The translations under genes and the position numbers were made by a program. From assembly GCA_023898805.1 (NCBI GenBank), contig CP060260.1:496001-560000 (forward strand): DNA of 64,000 nucleotides, read 5' to 3'. Below are positions 26,885-35,472 of the stretch, one piece after another. The stretch is from Rhodospirillales bacterium. GTDB taxonomy: Bacteria; Pseudomonadota; Alphaproteobacteria; Micavibrionales; UBA1664. How positions within the stretch are numbered: the first letter of the stretch is position 1; every line of letters begins with the position of its first letter. The notes below the pieces were generated by a model. The model saw nothing but the letters and a program-made list of their open reading frames with translations, did not search any database and was not told the DNA's origin.

Positions 26885-28093
26885 TCAGCCCGGCCGGCAC
26901 AAGGCGGCGCGATGACGCGCCCTTTCGGCCTTGATGCGCGCCAGCCAGCCATCGACATCGGGAATATCGAATATCCGGCCCGACGCCTCGCGCACAGCGT
27001 CCAGATACGCGCGCTCGCTCATATCGGGTTCCCGATACCCTTCCTCCTGTATTTTTTTAAAATTCTTCTTCAGATATCGGGGTGCGAAATACCGTGGATT
27101 GTCCTGCGTTTGGATCAAAACCGAATGCTTCGGCATGGCGCCCACGGCTTCGGATGGAATTTCAGCCAGATCGGGTTGTTCCATTTCATCGAAATAGACA
27201 GGCACGACCGCCGCACCGTGCGCGGCGAGTTGATATGAAAGCGATTGCCGGTAAGCCTCGCTCGTATGTGTGCCGAATACATGATGCATGCCGCAATGCT
27301 GGATATAGACGCACGGATGCGCCGCCCGCGTCCGGCGCATGATCCGTTCGGCCATGAACGCGTTGCGGGCATACAACCCAAGCGGATGATGGACAGGCAA
27401 AATATCAGGCTCATGGCCAAACAGCCTTGCCATGACCTTTTGCGTTGCCGGGTCCTCGACGACGACCAAATCGTCAACCCGGCTGACATCGTTAAAGGCG
27501 ACGCGTATGCGGCTGGCGCGACAGAAATAAAACAGATGATCGCGCGTCACCGGCGCGAACGGGCGTTTCCAGCGCACGATCGCGACCCCCAACGGATCGC
27601 GTTTCATCGCGGACAAAAGGTCCGGATGAGAATCTTCGGAAACGACGCGGCCAAAAACCTGCTCGATCAGGTCATACGGGTATTCATACCCGAAGCCGAA
27701 TTTCAAACCCTGATCCTTCAAACGGCTCAGCACGCCAAGCTGGACGATTTTATGCAACGCATTGGCGTGGGACTCGCCAAACAGCAAAATCACAGGTCGC
27801 TGAAGCGTCGCACAGGACGCCGCCGCGTTGAACGCTTCCACGATCGCATCGACGGCCGGACGTATGTCGAAAGGATCGGGATACAGGGAAACGACGCGCC
27901 CGAACGACGCGCGCGCCTGCGCCGCGCGGTCCACAAGCTGGCCCGCAGACAGCGCTTTCAATGCCTTCGCGGCTTCCTGCGCGGCGGTGATAACATCATC
28001 CAGCCGGGCTATCCACACAGGGTCAAGATGCGTACCCTCTACCCGATCAGGCGCATATCCGCCTGAATCCTCGTCAAGTTTGGCTTTGGTCAT
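26885..28093 (-). CDS. Unknown protein with a GESH motif, possible ChaN/EreA-type fold
   Basis: The 402-residue soluble protein is unassigned. Its clearest motif is VILLFGESHANALHKIV at about 101-117, followed 20 residues later by FGFGYEYPYD. The pattern of a hydrophobic strand, GExH, and a downstream Glu resembles erythromycin-esterase-like and ChaN/TIKI enzymes, which use Glu and His. A later stretch, HPCVYIQHCGMHHVFG near 285-300, adds more His residues. I rate the fold link as tentative. I start at 28093; a longer form to 28165 lacks support. The gene splits motA from flbD and runs against the flagellar genes. Confidence 0.65.
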   Translation of the reverse strand: MTKAKLDEDSGGYAPDRVEGTHLDPVWIARLDDVITAAQEAAKALKALSAGQLVDRAAQARASFGRVVSLYPDPFDIRPAVDAIVEAFNAAASCATLQRPVILLFGESHANALHKIVQLGVLSRLKDQGLKFGFGYEYPYDLIEQVFGRVVSEDSHPDLLSAMKRDPLGVAIVRWKRPFAPVTRDHLFYFCRASRIRVAFNDVSRVDDLVVVEDPATQKVMARLFGHEPDILPVHHPLGLYARNAFMAERIMRRTRAAHPCVYIQHCGMHHVFGTHTSEAYRQSLSYQLAAHGAAVVPVYFDEMEQPDLAEIPSEAVGAMPKHSVLIQTQDNPRYFAPRYLKKNFKKIQEEGYREPDMSERAYLDAVREASGRIFDIPDVDGWLARIKAERARHRAALCRPG

Positions 28094-28235
28094 ACAACCG
28101 TTTCTACAAAGCCGGATGAAAATATGCAAAATAAATCGGCGCGCCGGCCAAACCTGATCAAACAAGGCACGGCCCCGCGGGGTTGGCGCGCCGGACCGAA
28201 GCGCCTACACTACGGCAAACGAAAAAGGACAAGAC

Positions 28236-29525
28236 ATGCGTTTGATGATCGTAGGCCATCTGGAAGGGCATATTTCCGCCGCCGGCAAAATCGCGCTCCA
28301 GCGCGGGGCCAAGGTCATCCATTGCGAGGATACGATGCAGGCGCTCGGCGCGCTGCGTAACGGCAAGGGCGCGGACGTCGTGATGATCGACGTCAAACAG
28401 AACATCGCCGCCTTTATCGACGCGCTGGACAAGGAACGCTTCGCCATCCCCGTCGTCGCCTGCGGCGTCGGCGCCGACACCACGGCCGCCGTCAAGGCGA
28501 TCAAGGCGGGTGCCAAGGAATACGTCCCCCTGCCCCCCGATGCCGAACTGATTGCCGCGGTGATCGAGGCGGTGACCGAGGAACAGACCGCGATGATCGC
28601 GGCGGACCCGGCGATGCAGCGCGTGGTCAAACTGGCCGACCAGGTCGCCCCGTCCGAGGCGACGGTCCTGATCACCGGTGAATCCGGCACCGGCAAGGAA
28701 GTGATGTCGCGCTACATCCACAAAAAATCGAAACGCAAGGACGGGCCGTTCATCGCGCTCAACTGCGCCGCGATCCCGGAAAACCTCCTGGAATCCGAGC
28801 TGTTTGGCCATGAAAAAGGCGCGTTCACAGGCGCGGTCGCCCGCCGCATCGGCAAGTTCGAGGAAGCATCCGGCGGCACCCTGCTGCTGGACGAGGTCAC
28901 GGAAATGCACCCCTCGCTTCAGGCGAAACTGCTGCGCGCGATTCAGGAACGCGTGATCGACCGCATCGGCGGCAAGGAGCCGGTCAAGGTCAACGTCCGC
29001 ATCATCGCCACCACCAACCGCAACCTGATGGACGCGGTCAAGGAAGGCCAGTTCCGCGAGGATCTGTATTTCCGCCTCAACGTCGTCAACATCGCCCTGC
29101 CGCCTTTGCGCGAACGCAAGGGCGACCTGCCCGCCCTTGCCCAGATGTATGTCGACAAATACGCGGAAGTGAACGGCGTGCCGAAAAAGAAACTCTCCCG
29201 TGCGGCGCTGGACAAGATCATGGCATCGGGCTGGCGCGGCAACGTGCGCGAACTGGAAAACGCGATGCACCGCGCGATTCTGATCGCCCTTGAAGACGAA
29301 ATCGAGGCCGATGCCGTCCACACCGCCGACGCGCCGGAAACGGCATCCGCAAAACCGGCCCCCGCCGCGCAGGCGGGACAATCGCTGGCCGATGTCGAAC
29401 GCAAACTGATCCTCGACACGCTCGAACACACCTTGGGCAACCGCACCGCCGCCGCGAAAATCCTTGGCATTTCCATCCGCACCCTGCGCAACAAGCTCAA
29501 GGAATACGGCGTTTCTGGGGAATAA
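28236..29525 (+). CDS. flbD: Sigma-54-dependent flagellar transcription activator FlbD
   Basis: FlbD activates sigma-54 flagellar promoters and is held in check through FliX in Caulobacter. The 429-residue protein has a receiver-like domain (1-115) and an AAA+ domain with Walker A GESGTGKE (about 148-155), GAFTGA (about 195-200) and DEVTEM. It ends in a Fis-type helix-turn-helix (RTAAAKILGISIRTLRNKLK). In the receiver Asp52 is kept, but the acidic pair is replaced by His8-Leu9 and the usual Lys-Pro by Leu-Pro, so ordinary phosphorylation is doubtful. Two matching sigma-54 promoters lie in this window. Confidence 0.93.
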   Translation: MRLMIVGHLEGHISAAGKIALQRGAKVIHCEDTMQALGALRNGKGADVVMIDVKQNIAAFIDALDKERFAIPVVACGVGADTTAAVKAIKAGAKEYVPLPPDAELIAAVIEAVTEEQTAMIAADPAMQRVVKLADQVAPSEATVLITGESGTGKEVMSRYIHKKSKRKDGPFIALNCAAIPENLLESELFGHEKGAFTGAVARRIGKFEEASGGTLLLDEVTEMHPSLQAKLLRAIQERVIDRIGGKEPVKVNVRIIATTNRNLMDAVKEGQFREDLYFRLNVVNIALPPLRERKGDLPALAQMYVDKYAEVNGVPKKKLSRAALDKIMASGWRGNVRELENAMHRAILIALEDEIEADAVHTADAPETASAKPAPAAQAGQSLADVERKLILDTLEHTLGNRTAAAKILGISIRTLRNKLKEYGVSGE

Positions 29526-29629
29526 CTCTTTGAAAAGGGATTGATTCCTCATGGCTTTAACGATCTGCGCGGTTTGTTCCGCCGCCCGACTTTCTGTATA
29601 CTGAACCGACGGTTATTCGGGGCAGAGCT

Positions 29630-31726
29630 TTGGCGGAACAGGCGGCAACAGGCGGTGGGTTTGATTTCGGCGCGTTAAAGGCGTCGATGGCGCGCGGCGA
29701 CGTGTTGCTGGCGCTGGCCATTATCGCCATCATCTGCGGCCTGATCTTTCCGATGCCGACATGGCTTCTGGATATTTCACTGGCCCTGTCGATCACCTTT
29801 TCGGTGCTGATTCTGATGACCGTGCTGTTCATCGAACGGCCGCTGGATTTCACCACTTTCCCTACCGTGCTGCTGATCGCGACCATGCTGCGCCTGTCGC
29901 TCAACGTCGCCACCACGCGGCTAATTCTGGCCAACGGACAGGACGGCACCGACGCGGCGGGTCACGTCATCAAGGCCTTCGGCTCGTTCATCATGGGCGA
30001 TAATTTCGTCATCGGCCTGATCGTCTTCGCCATCCTGATCATCATCAACTTCGTGGTCATCACCAAGGGTTCCGGCCGTATCGCCGAGGTCGCGGCCCGC
30101 TTTTCATTGGATGCCATGCCGGGCAAGCAGATGGCGATCGATTCCGACATGTCCGCCGGCCTGATCACCGAGGAACAGGCGCGCACCCGCAGAAGCGAGC
30201 TGGAACAGGAAAGCAATTTCTACGGCGCGATGGACGGCGCGGCCAAATTCGTGCGCGGCGACGCCATCGCGGGCCTGATCATCACCTTCGTCAACATCGT
30301 CGGCGGCATTATCATCGGCACGGTCCAGCACGACATGTCGATCGGCGACGCGACCCATTCCTATACCTTCCTGACCGCTGGTGACGGGCTGGTCAGCCAG
30401 ATTCCGGCGCTGCTCGTCTCCATCGCCGCAGGCCTGCTGGTGTCAAAAGGCGGCGTATCCGGATCGGCCGACAAGGCGCTGTTCAAACAGTTTTCGCAAT
30501 ATCCCAAGGGTCTGGCCCTGACCGCAGGCACCATGTCGTTTCTGGCCATCATGCCGGGTCTGCCCTTCATCCCCTTCGCGACGCTGGCCGGCGCGATGGG
30601 CGGGCTGTCATGGATGATCCAGAAGCAAAACCGCGCAAAGGCCGCCGCCCGCGTACAGCAAGCCGCGATCGAATCGCAAAAGGCCAAACCGGCCGAGGAG
30701 CCGATCTCCAAATCGCTGGCCATGGACATCATCCGCCTCGAACTCGGCTACGGCCTGCTCACGCTGGTCAACGGCGAAGGCCAGAAACTGACTGACCAGA
30801 TCAAGGGCCTGCGCCGCCAGTTGGCCGAGGAAATGGGCTTCGTCCTGCCCAGCGTGCGGATTCAGGACAACCTCCAGCTCACCGCCTCCGACTATGTCGT
30901 GCGCATCAAGGAGATCGAGGCCGGACGCGGCACGGTGCGCCCCGGCATGCTGCTGTGCATGGACCCGGCGGGCGAGCCGATATCCCTGCCCGGCGAGGCG
31001 ACGACCGAACCGACCTTCGGCCTGCCCGCGATGTGGCTCGACGAACAATACCGCGAGGAGGCGAACTTCCGCGGCTACACCGTCGTCGACGCCTCCACCG
31101 TCGTCACCACGCACCTGACCGAAGTGGTCAAGGACAACATGGCGGACCTGCTCTCCTATACCGAAACCCAGAAACTGCTCGACGAAATGGGCAAACCGTT
31201 CCAGAAACTGGTGGCCGACGTCATTCCCGGCCAGATCTCGCTTTCCGGCCTACAGCGCGTGTTGCAAAACCTGCTTTCGGAACGCATTTCGATCCGCGAC
31301 CTTCCGACGATTCTGGAAGGAATTTCCGAAGCCAGCCTATACACCAAATCGGTCGCGCTGATCTCCGAACATGTGCGCTCGCGCCTTGCGCGCCAGATTT
31401 GCACCGCCAATATGAACACGACCGGCGTGCTGCCGCTGGTCACCCTCAGCCCCGAATGGGAACAGGCCTTCAGCGAAGCGTTGATGGGCGAGGGAGAGGA
31501 ACGCCAGCTGGTGATGGCACCCAGCCAGCTCCAACAGTTCATCGCCCGCGTGCGCGACATTTACGAAGATTTCCAAAGCCGGGGCGAAGCGCCGGTCCTG
31601 CTGACCTCTCCGGGCATCCGCCCTTATGTGCGCTCGGTGGTCGAACGCTTCCGCGCGGCCACCGTGGTGATGAGCCAGAATGAAATCCACCCCAAGGTCC
31701 GTATCAAAACGGTAGGCCAAGTGTGA
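29630..31726 (+). CDS. flhA: Flagellar type III export protein FlhA
   Basis: FlhA is the large export-gate subunit. The 698-residue protein has about eight membrane segments in the first 330 residues, with the FHIPEP-family stretch FTTFPTVLLIATMLRLSLNV. A cytoplasmic domain follows to the C-terminus. I use the TTG at 29630 because GGGGCAGAG precedes it; the ATG at 29687 would also keep all membrane segments. flhA follows flbD by about 100 bases, as in related bacteria. The following gene overlaps its stop. Confidence 0.95.
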   Translation: MAEQAATGGGFDFGALKASMARGDVLLALAIIAIICGLIFPMPTWLLDISLALSITFSVLILMTVLFIERPLDFTTFPTVLLIATMLRLSLNVATTRLILANGQDGTDAAGHVIKAFGSFIMGDNFVIGLIVFAILIIINFVVITKGSGRIAEVAARFSLDAMPGKQMAIDSDMSAGLITEEQARTRRSELEQESNFYGAMDGAAKFVRGDAIAGLIITFVNIVGGIIIGTVQHDMSIGDATHSYTFLTAGDGLVSQIPALLVSIAAGLLVSKGGVSGSADKALFKQFSQYPKGLALTAGTMSFLAIMPGLPFIPFATLAGAMGGLSWMIQKQNRAKAAARVQQAAIESQKAKPAEEPISKSLAMDIIRLELGYGLLTLVNGEGQKLTDQIKGLRRQLAEEMGFVLPSVRIQDNLQLTASDYVVRIKEIEAGRGTVRPGMLLCMDPAGEPISLPGEATTEPTFGLPAMWLDEQYREEANFRGYTVVDASTVVTTHLTEVVKDNMADLLSYTETQKLLDEMGKPFQKLVADVIPGQISLSGLQRVLQNLLSERISIRDLPTILEGISEASLYTKSVALISEHVRSRLARQICTANMNTTGVLPLVTLSPEWEQAFSEALMGEGEERQLVMAPSQLQQFIARVRDIYEDFQSRGEAPVLLTSPGIRPYVRSVVERFRAATVVMSQNEIHPKVRIKTVGQV

Positions 31727-32346
31727 TTACCCCTGACATTTTGAACGCAGCGTTACAAAAAACCACCGCCCTGCTCGACTACCCCGGCATGCGCCTGACA
31801 CCCGTGGACGCTGACTCTATAGCGGCGCAGCAGAAATGGCCGGACAGGTACAAATATTTTCGCTGGCTATGGCAGGACGGCGCATTATGTGTCGAAGAAG
31901 ACAACCCCGACGGCACGTTCAAATGCCATGACTCATACCCGGCAGACGGAACATCGCTTAGCTTCGCTGTGTGGTTTGGACAGATTCTGTGCGGATTGAG
32001 CGCAAGTCGGATGTACGATACAAAAAACGGCCCGGTGATCGAGGGCCATTTCCGCGAATCATGGAAAGACCAGCGCAATATGCTGCGCGGTATCTTCACA
32101 ATTGTGTGCGAACATCTTAGCGCGTGCGTAGCCAAAAGCATTAGCTGCGATGACCTGCGCATCTGCGACCCATTGAACGAAAAACTGGCGGCATTCTACG
32201 CCCGGTTCAGCTACACATTCACCGACCCGCCCACCATGGCGGTGGAAGCGCCCTTCCCCTGCATGACCACAACGCTGCGCCGCCTAAGCGCGGCCCTGAA
32301 CACCAGTGCCCGCAAACAGCAGCCACACAAGGATGTCGACGCCTAG
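31723..32346 (+). CDS. Hypothetical protein coupled to flhA
   Basis: I do not recognise this 207-residue soluble protein. It begins with a GTG that overlaps the flhA stop, so it is probably translated from the flhA message. It has four cysteines between about 100 and 150 (ILCGLS, VCEHLSACVAKSISCDD). The end FYARFSYTFTDPP followed by a final strand is faintly like an acetyltransferase C-terminus, but I cannot support that call. It is convergent with the SulP gene, overlapping it by four bases. Confidence 0.6.
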   Translation: MITPDILNAALQKTTALLDYPGMRLTPVDADSIAAQQKWPDRYKYFRWLWQDGALCVEEDNPDGTFKCHDSYPADGTSLSFAVWFGQILCGLSASRMYDTKNGPVIEGHFRESWKDQRNMLRGIFTIVCEHLSACVAKSISCDDLRICDPLNEKLAAFYARFSYTFTDPPTMAVEAPFPCMTTTLRRLSAALNTSARKQQPHKDVDA

Positions 32347-34061
32347 ACTCGGATCGCAGCGCGACGATTCAACATATCCTCGACATCACCAACAAAATGC
32401 ACGCGTACGATAACATCCGGCCGCAGGCGGCGACGGATGCGCGCGGTCAGGTCCGCGTCGGCGCAAATGACGACCTGACGTCCACCCTCCAGCAATTCGC
32501 CGATATAATCCTCCAGCAGGTTCATCGCCGTAACGTCGATCGCCGGCACATCGCCCAGATCAAGCACCACGCGTTCGACATGGGCCAGCAGCCCGGGACG
32601 AAAGTCGAATGCCTTGTTGGCGGTGCCGAAGAATAAAGGCCCTTCGACGTGGAACAGCAGGGTCCCGTCGGGCAGATCGTATTCCGTGCGGTTGTCCGCG
32701 CCGTGGTGATGGCTGACGGCGGTCGTATCCATCACGCGTTTCATGAACAGCAGGATCGCAAGACTCATCCCCGTGATCACGCCCGCGACCATATCGATCG
32801 CCACCGTCATCCCAAAACAGGCCAACGTAACCGCGATATCCGAACGCGACGCGCTGCGCACCAGATGGATGAACTGATGCACATGGCTCATCCGCCACGC
32901 GGTGACCAGAAGCAGGGCCGAAAGCGCGCTCATTGGCACATAGGCGATGACCGGCGCCAGCACGACCATAAAAAGCAAAAGCAACAGGGCATGGACCATC
33001 GCCGAAACCGGCGACACCGCGCCCGCGTTGATGTTGGTCGCCGTGCGCGCGATCGCACCCGTGGCGGGGATGCCCAAAAACAGACCGGACATGATGTTCG
33101 CGATGCCGATGCCGTTCAGTTCCGCGTTCGGTTCGTGCCGCGTCCCCGCCATGCTGTCCGCTACCGTGGCCGACAACAGGGATTCCAGCGCCGCGAGAAT
33201 CGCGATCACCACCGCGGGCATGAACCATTTTGAAAGCTCCGCGATGCTGGGCAGGGCATAAATGCGGTCGTCGGAAAAACCGGGCAAATGCAATACCGGC
33301 GGCATCGACGGAATCCCGTGATGAAGCACGCCCGCGGCATCGGTATAGCTGAACCGGCTGCCAATGGTGGCGATATCGATGCCCGCGCGCGATAGCCCAA
33401 GCGAGACAAGCGTTGCCGCGACGATCCCCACGATCGCAGACGGAATTTTTTTATTGATGTATGGCAAACCCGCCATGATCGCGAGGGCAAGCAGCCCGAC
33501 ACCCAGCGTGGGCAGGCTTAAATCCGGCAGGTTCTGCGCCAGAACCGCGACCTTGTGCGGCCAGTGTCCGGCGGAATCACCCGCGACGCCGAAAAAATCG
33601 TTCAACGCGATGGTTCCGATGACCACCCCGATGCCCATGGTAAACCCCATGGTCACCGTATAAGGCACATAGGTGATGATCTGCCCCAGCCGTGATATGC
33701 CCAAAATCAAAAGGAATATGCCCGCTAGAATCTGGCACCAGACGATGCCGCGCATCCCGAATTCGGCGACGATCGGCGCGACGATGACTACGAAAGCCGC
33801 GGTTGGGCCGCTGACCTGCGTTTTCGACCCGCCCAAAAGCGCCGCGAAAAACCCGGCGGCGATGGCGGTGTACAGCCCGTGCTGCGGCGGCAACCCGACC
33901 GCGATGGCCAGCGCCATGGAAAGTGGCAGCGCGACCAGCGATATGATCAGCGCGGCGATCAGATCGCGGCGCAGCGACGCCGCCCCGTACCCGGCGCGCA
34001 GCGCGTCGGTCATGGCGGTGGCAAGCGGCAACCGATTAAGCGTGGCAAGAACGGCGTTCAT
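32343..34061 (-). CDS. SulP family anion transporter with STAS domain
   Basis: The 572-residue protein is an inner-membrane anion transporter or channel of the SLC26/SulP family. About 10-12 membrane segments cover residues 30-430, with the family motifs SLVALPLSMALAIAVGLPPQ and ALLGGSKTQVSGPTAAFVVI. A cytoplasmic STAS domain follows (about 450-572), with VVLDLGDVPAIDVTAMNLLE. Substrates in the family include sulfate, bicarbonate and C4-dicarboxylates; the sequence does not tell which. The His-rich patch VSHHHGADN joins the two parts. It appears to be an unrelated gene inside the flagellar region. Confidence 0.9.
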   Translation of the reverse strand: MNAVLATLNRLPLATAMTDALRAGYGAASLRRDLIAALIISLVALPLSMALAIAVGLPPQHGLYTAIAAGFFAALLGGSKTQVSGPTAAFVVIVAPIVAEFGMRGIVWCQILAGIFLLILGISRLGQIITYVPYTVTMGFTMGIGVVIGTIALNDFFGVAGDSAGHWPHKVAVLAQNLPDLSLPTLGVGLLALAIMAGLPYINKKIPSAIVGIVAATLVSLGLSRAGIDIATIGSRFSYTDAAGVLHHGIPSMPPVLHLPGFSDDRIYALPSIAELSKWFMPAVVIAILAALESLLSATVADSMAGTRHEPNAELNGIGIANIMSGLFLGIPATGAIARTATNINAGAVSPVSAMVHALLLLLFMVVLAPVIAYVPMSALSALLLVTAWRMSHVHQFIHLVRSASRSDIAVTLACFGMTVAIDMVAGVITGMSLAILLFMKRVMDTTAVSHHHGADNRTEYDLPDGTLLFHVEGPLFFGTANKAFDFRPGLLAHVERVVLDLGDVPAIDVTAMNLLEDYIGELLEGGRQVVICADADLTARIRRRLRPDVIVRVHFVGDVEDMLNRRAAIRV

Positions 34062-34138
34062 GGAAGAAAAATCCGAAAAAGGTTGTACAGACGCCGCCGA
34101 TTAGAAATCGGCGCACAGGAAAGTCAATCCCCGATGAT

Positions 34139-35245
34139 CTAAGGACGGACAGATTGCGGCTGTGGCACGGGCGCTTGATCGGCTCGGATATTGGAAATGC
34201 CGTAATAAGCGACCAATCTTTCGGCCTTTTGCAACAATTCCGGCTGCAAAAACCGATAGGCGTCGATACGCAACTGCATAAGCCGCAGCGCATCCGCGTT
34301 TTTGGAATCGCCATCGAACTGCCTGAGCGCCAGCGACGCCCCGCCCATTTCGATCAGCTTGCCATCGCCGAAGGAATAACTTCGCGCCCCGCCGCCGTAA
34401 CGTCGAACGGTAATGAACTGCGAAAGCGCCGGATCGCTTTGGCCCGCATCCTCCATCGCGCCCGCACGCTCCATCAAAAAATCGCGCAGCCGGCTTTGCC
34501 CGGACGCCGAAGCCTTATCGGACGCCGCCAGCGACACCTTAATACCCGCCATCGTCGGTAGCGTCCGTCCATGCATCATGGCGTCCAGCATCAACGCGCC
34601 ATGGCTGTCCCCGCCATCCATGGCCCTGTAAGCCAGAACGAATTTCCGGATCTGGCTGGCTGGATTGGCCGCCTCCATCGATTTGATCGCGTAAAGATCG
34701 GCATCGGCCTCGTTCTGCGGCTGCGCCAGCGCCTTGTTTTCATCCGTACAGTGGCGGGCCTCGTGCAACAGGGCGTATTCATCCATCTCCTGCCGCGAAA
34801 CGTGCTTGAGCACCTCTGGCGTCTGCCATGCCCGATCTGATTCCCGTTCACCCGAACCGTACAGCGAGACGATGCACCCCTCGTCCTCGCCTTCATCGGA
34901 ACCTCGCGATGCAAACGCGGTATATGAAAGATGGGACAGGGCCGACCAGCGATCCCGCATCTTCAAATACAGCTTCACCGCTTCGGGATTGGCATCCGGC
35001 GCGATAAACGTCGCATTGTCGCGCACCGTCTTGGGAACGAAGCCCATGATCGCCGGATCCCACGCCCGATCGTTGAACATCGTCTTAAGCGGCGTGACCG
35101 CGTTGCTATAGGCGGTAAAATAGGCGAAATTGCTCACGGTGACTGGAAAAGTCACACAATAATTAAACATGCTCATCAGGCTGCCGGCGGCTGCGCCCGC
35201 CACCCGGCGCGCAAAGGATTTTTTCCGTTTTTTCGCTTCGCTCAT
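34139..35245 (-). CDS. Putative zinc metallopeptidase (HExxH, gluzincin-like)
   Basis: No named family is recognised, but residues 161-165 read HEARH, an HExxH zinc site within the helix MDEYALLHEARHC. Fourteen residues on is NEADADLYA, where Glu179 could be the third ligand in an ExxxD motif. The first 45 residues are basic, then mildly hydrophobic (about 16-45), suggesting membrane association. The 368-residue start at 35245 fits an internal ATG; a longer frame to 35377 would cross the flhF control region. It is divergent from flhF, so a link to envelope or flagellar proteolysis is possible but unproven. Confidence 0.62.
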   Translation of the reverse strand: MSEAKKRKKSFARRVAGAAAGSLMSMFNYCVTFPVTVSNFAYFTAYSNAVTPLKTMFNDRAWDPAIMGFVPKTVRDNATFIAPDANPEAVKLYLKMRDRWSALSHLSYTAFASRGSDEGEDEGCIVSLYGSGERESDRAWQTPEVLKHVSRQEMDEYALLHEARHCTDENKALAQPQNEADADLYAIKSMEAANPASQIRKFVLAYRAMDGGDSHGALMLDAMMHGRTLPTMAGIKVSLAASDKASASGQSRLRDFLMERAGAMEDAGQSDPALSQFITVRRYGGGARSYSFGDGKLIEMGGASLALRQFDGDSKNADALRLMQLRIDAYRFLQPELLQKAERLVAYYGISNIRADQAPVPQPQSVRP

Positions 35246-35339
35246 GCACACATAGTCTAAGCTGGCCGCTCTTAAAATCGGTATAATTTTATGGCAATAT
35301 ATGGTGCAGGGTCCTGAAAACATGCACATAATCCGCCCG

Positions 35340-35355
35340 TTAACACAATCTTTAC
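35340..35355. promoter_or_regulatory. Possible CtrA box upstream of flhF
   Basis: TTAACACAATCTTTAC reads as TTAA-N7-TTTAC, one base off the TTAA-N7-TTAAC consensus. It lies 118 bases before the flhF ATG and 95 bases before the metallopeptidase start. No convincing -10 is seen at the right spacing, so support is weaker than at fliF or flagellin. Confidence 0.4.
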
Positions 35356-35472
35356 GTTTCGGGTGGCGTGCCTGCAATCGGGGATAGAGGCGCGGAACTC
35401 CTTGATTGGCTGGACTTTTCCCGAATCAGACCCAATACTTTAAATGATGATTCGTTGGGAAGGCTGCGCTTC

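Noticed and set aside
28138..28193. GGCGCGCCGG present twice before flbD as a regulatory repeat
   Set aside because: The element is a short GC palindrome that is easily found by chance in this genome, and its positions show no promoter-like spacing.
28158..29552. Minus-strand open frame of 464 codons
   Set aside because: It is antisense to flbD, which has all AAA+ motifs.
31723..32346. Acetyltransferase call for the gene after flhA
   Set aside because: Only the last 30 residues resemble a GNAT end; the acetyl-CoA loop is missing.
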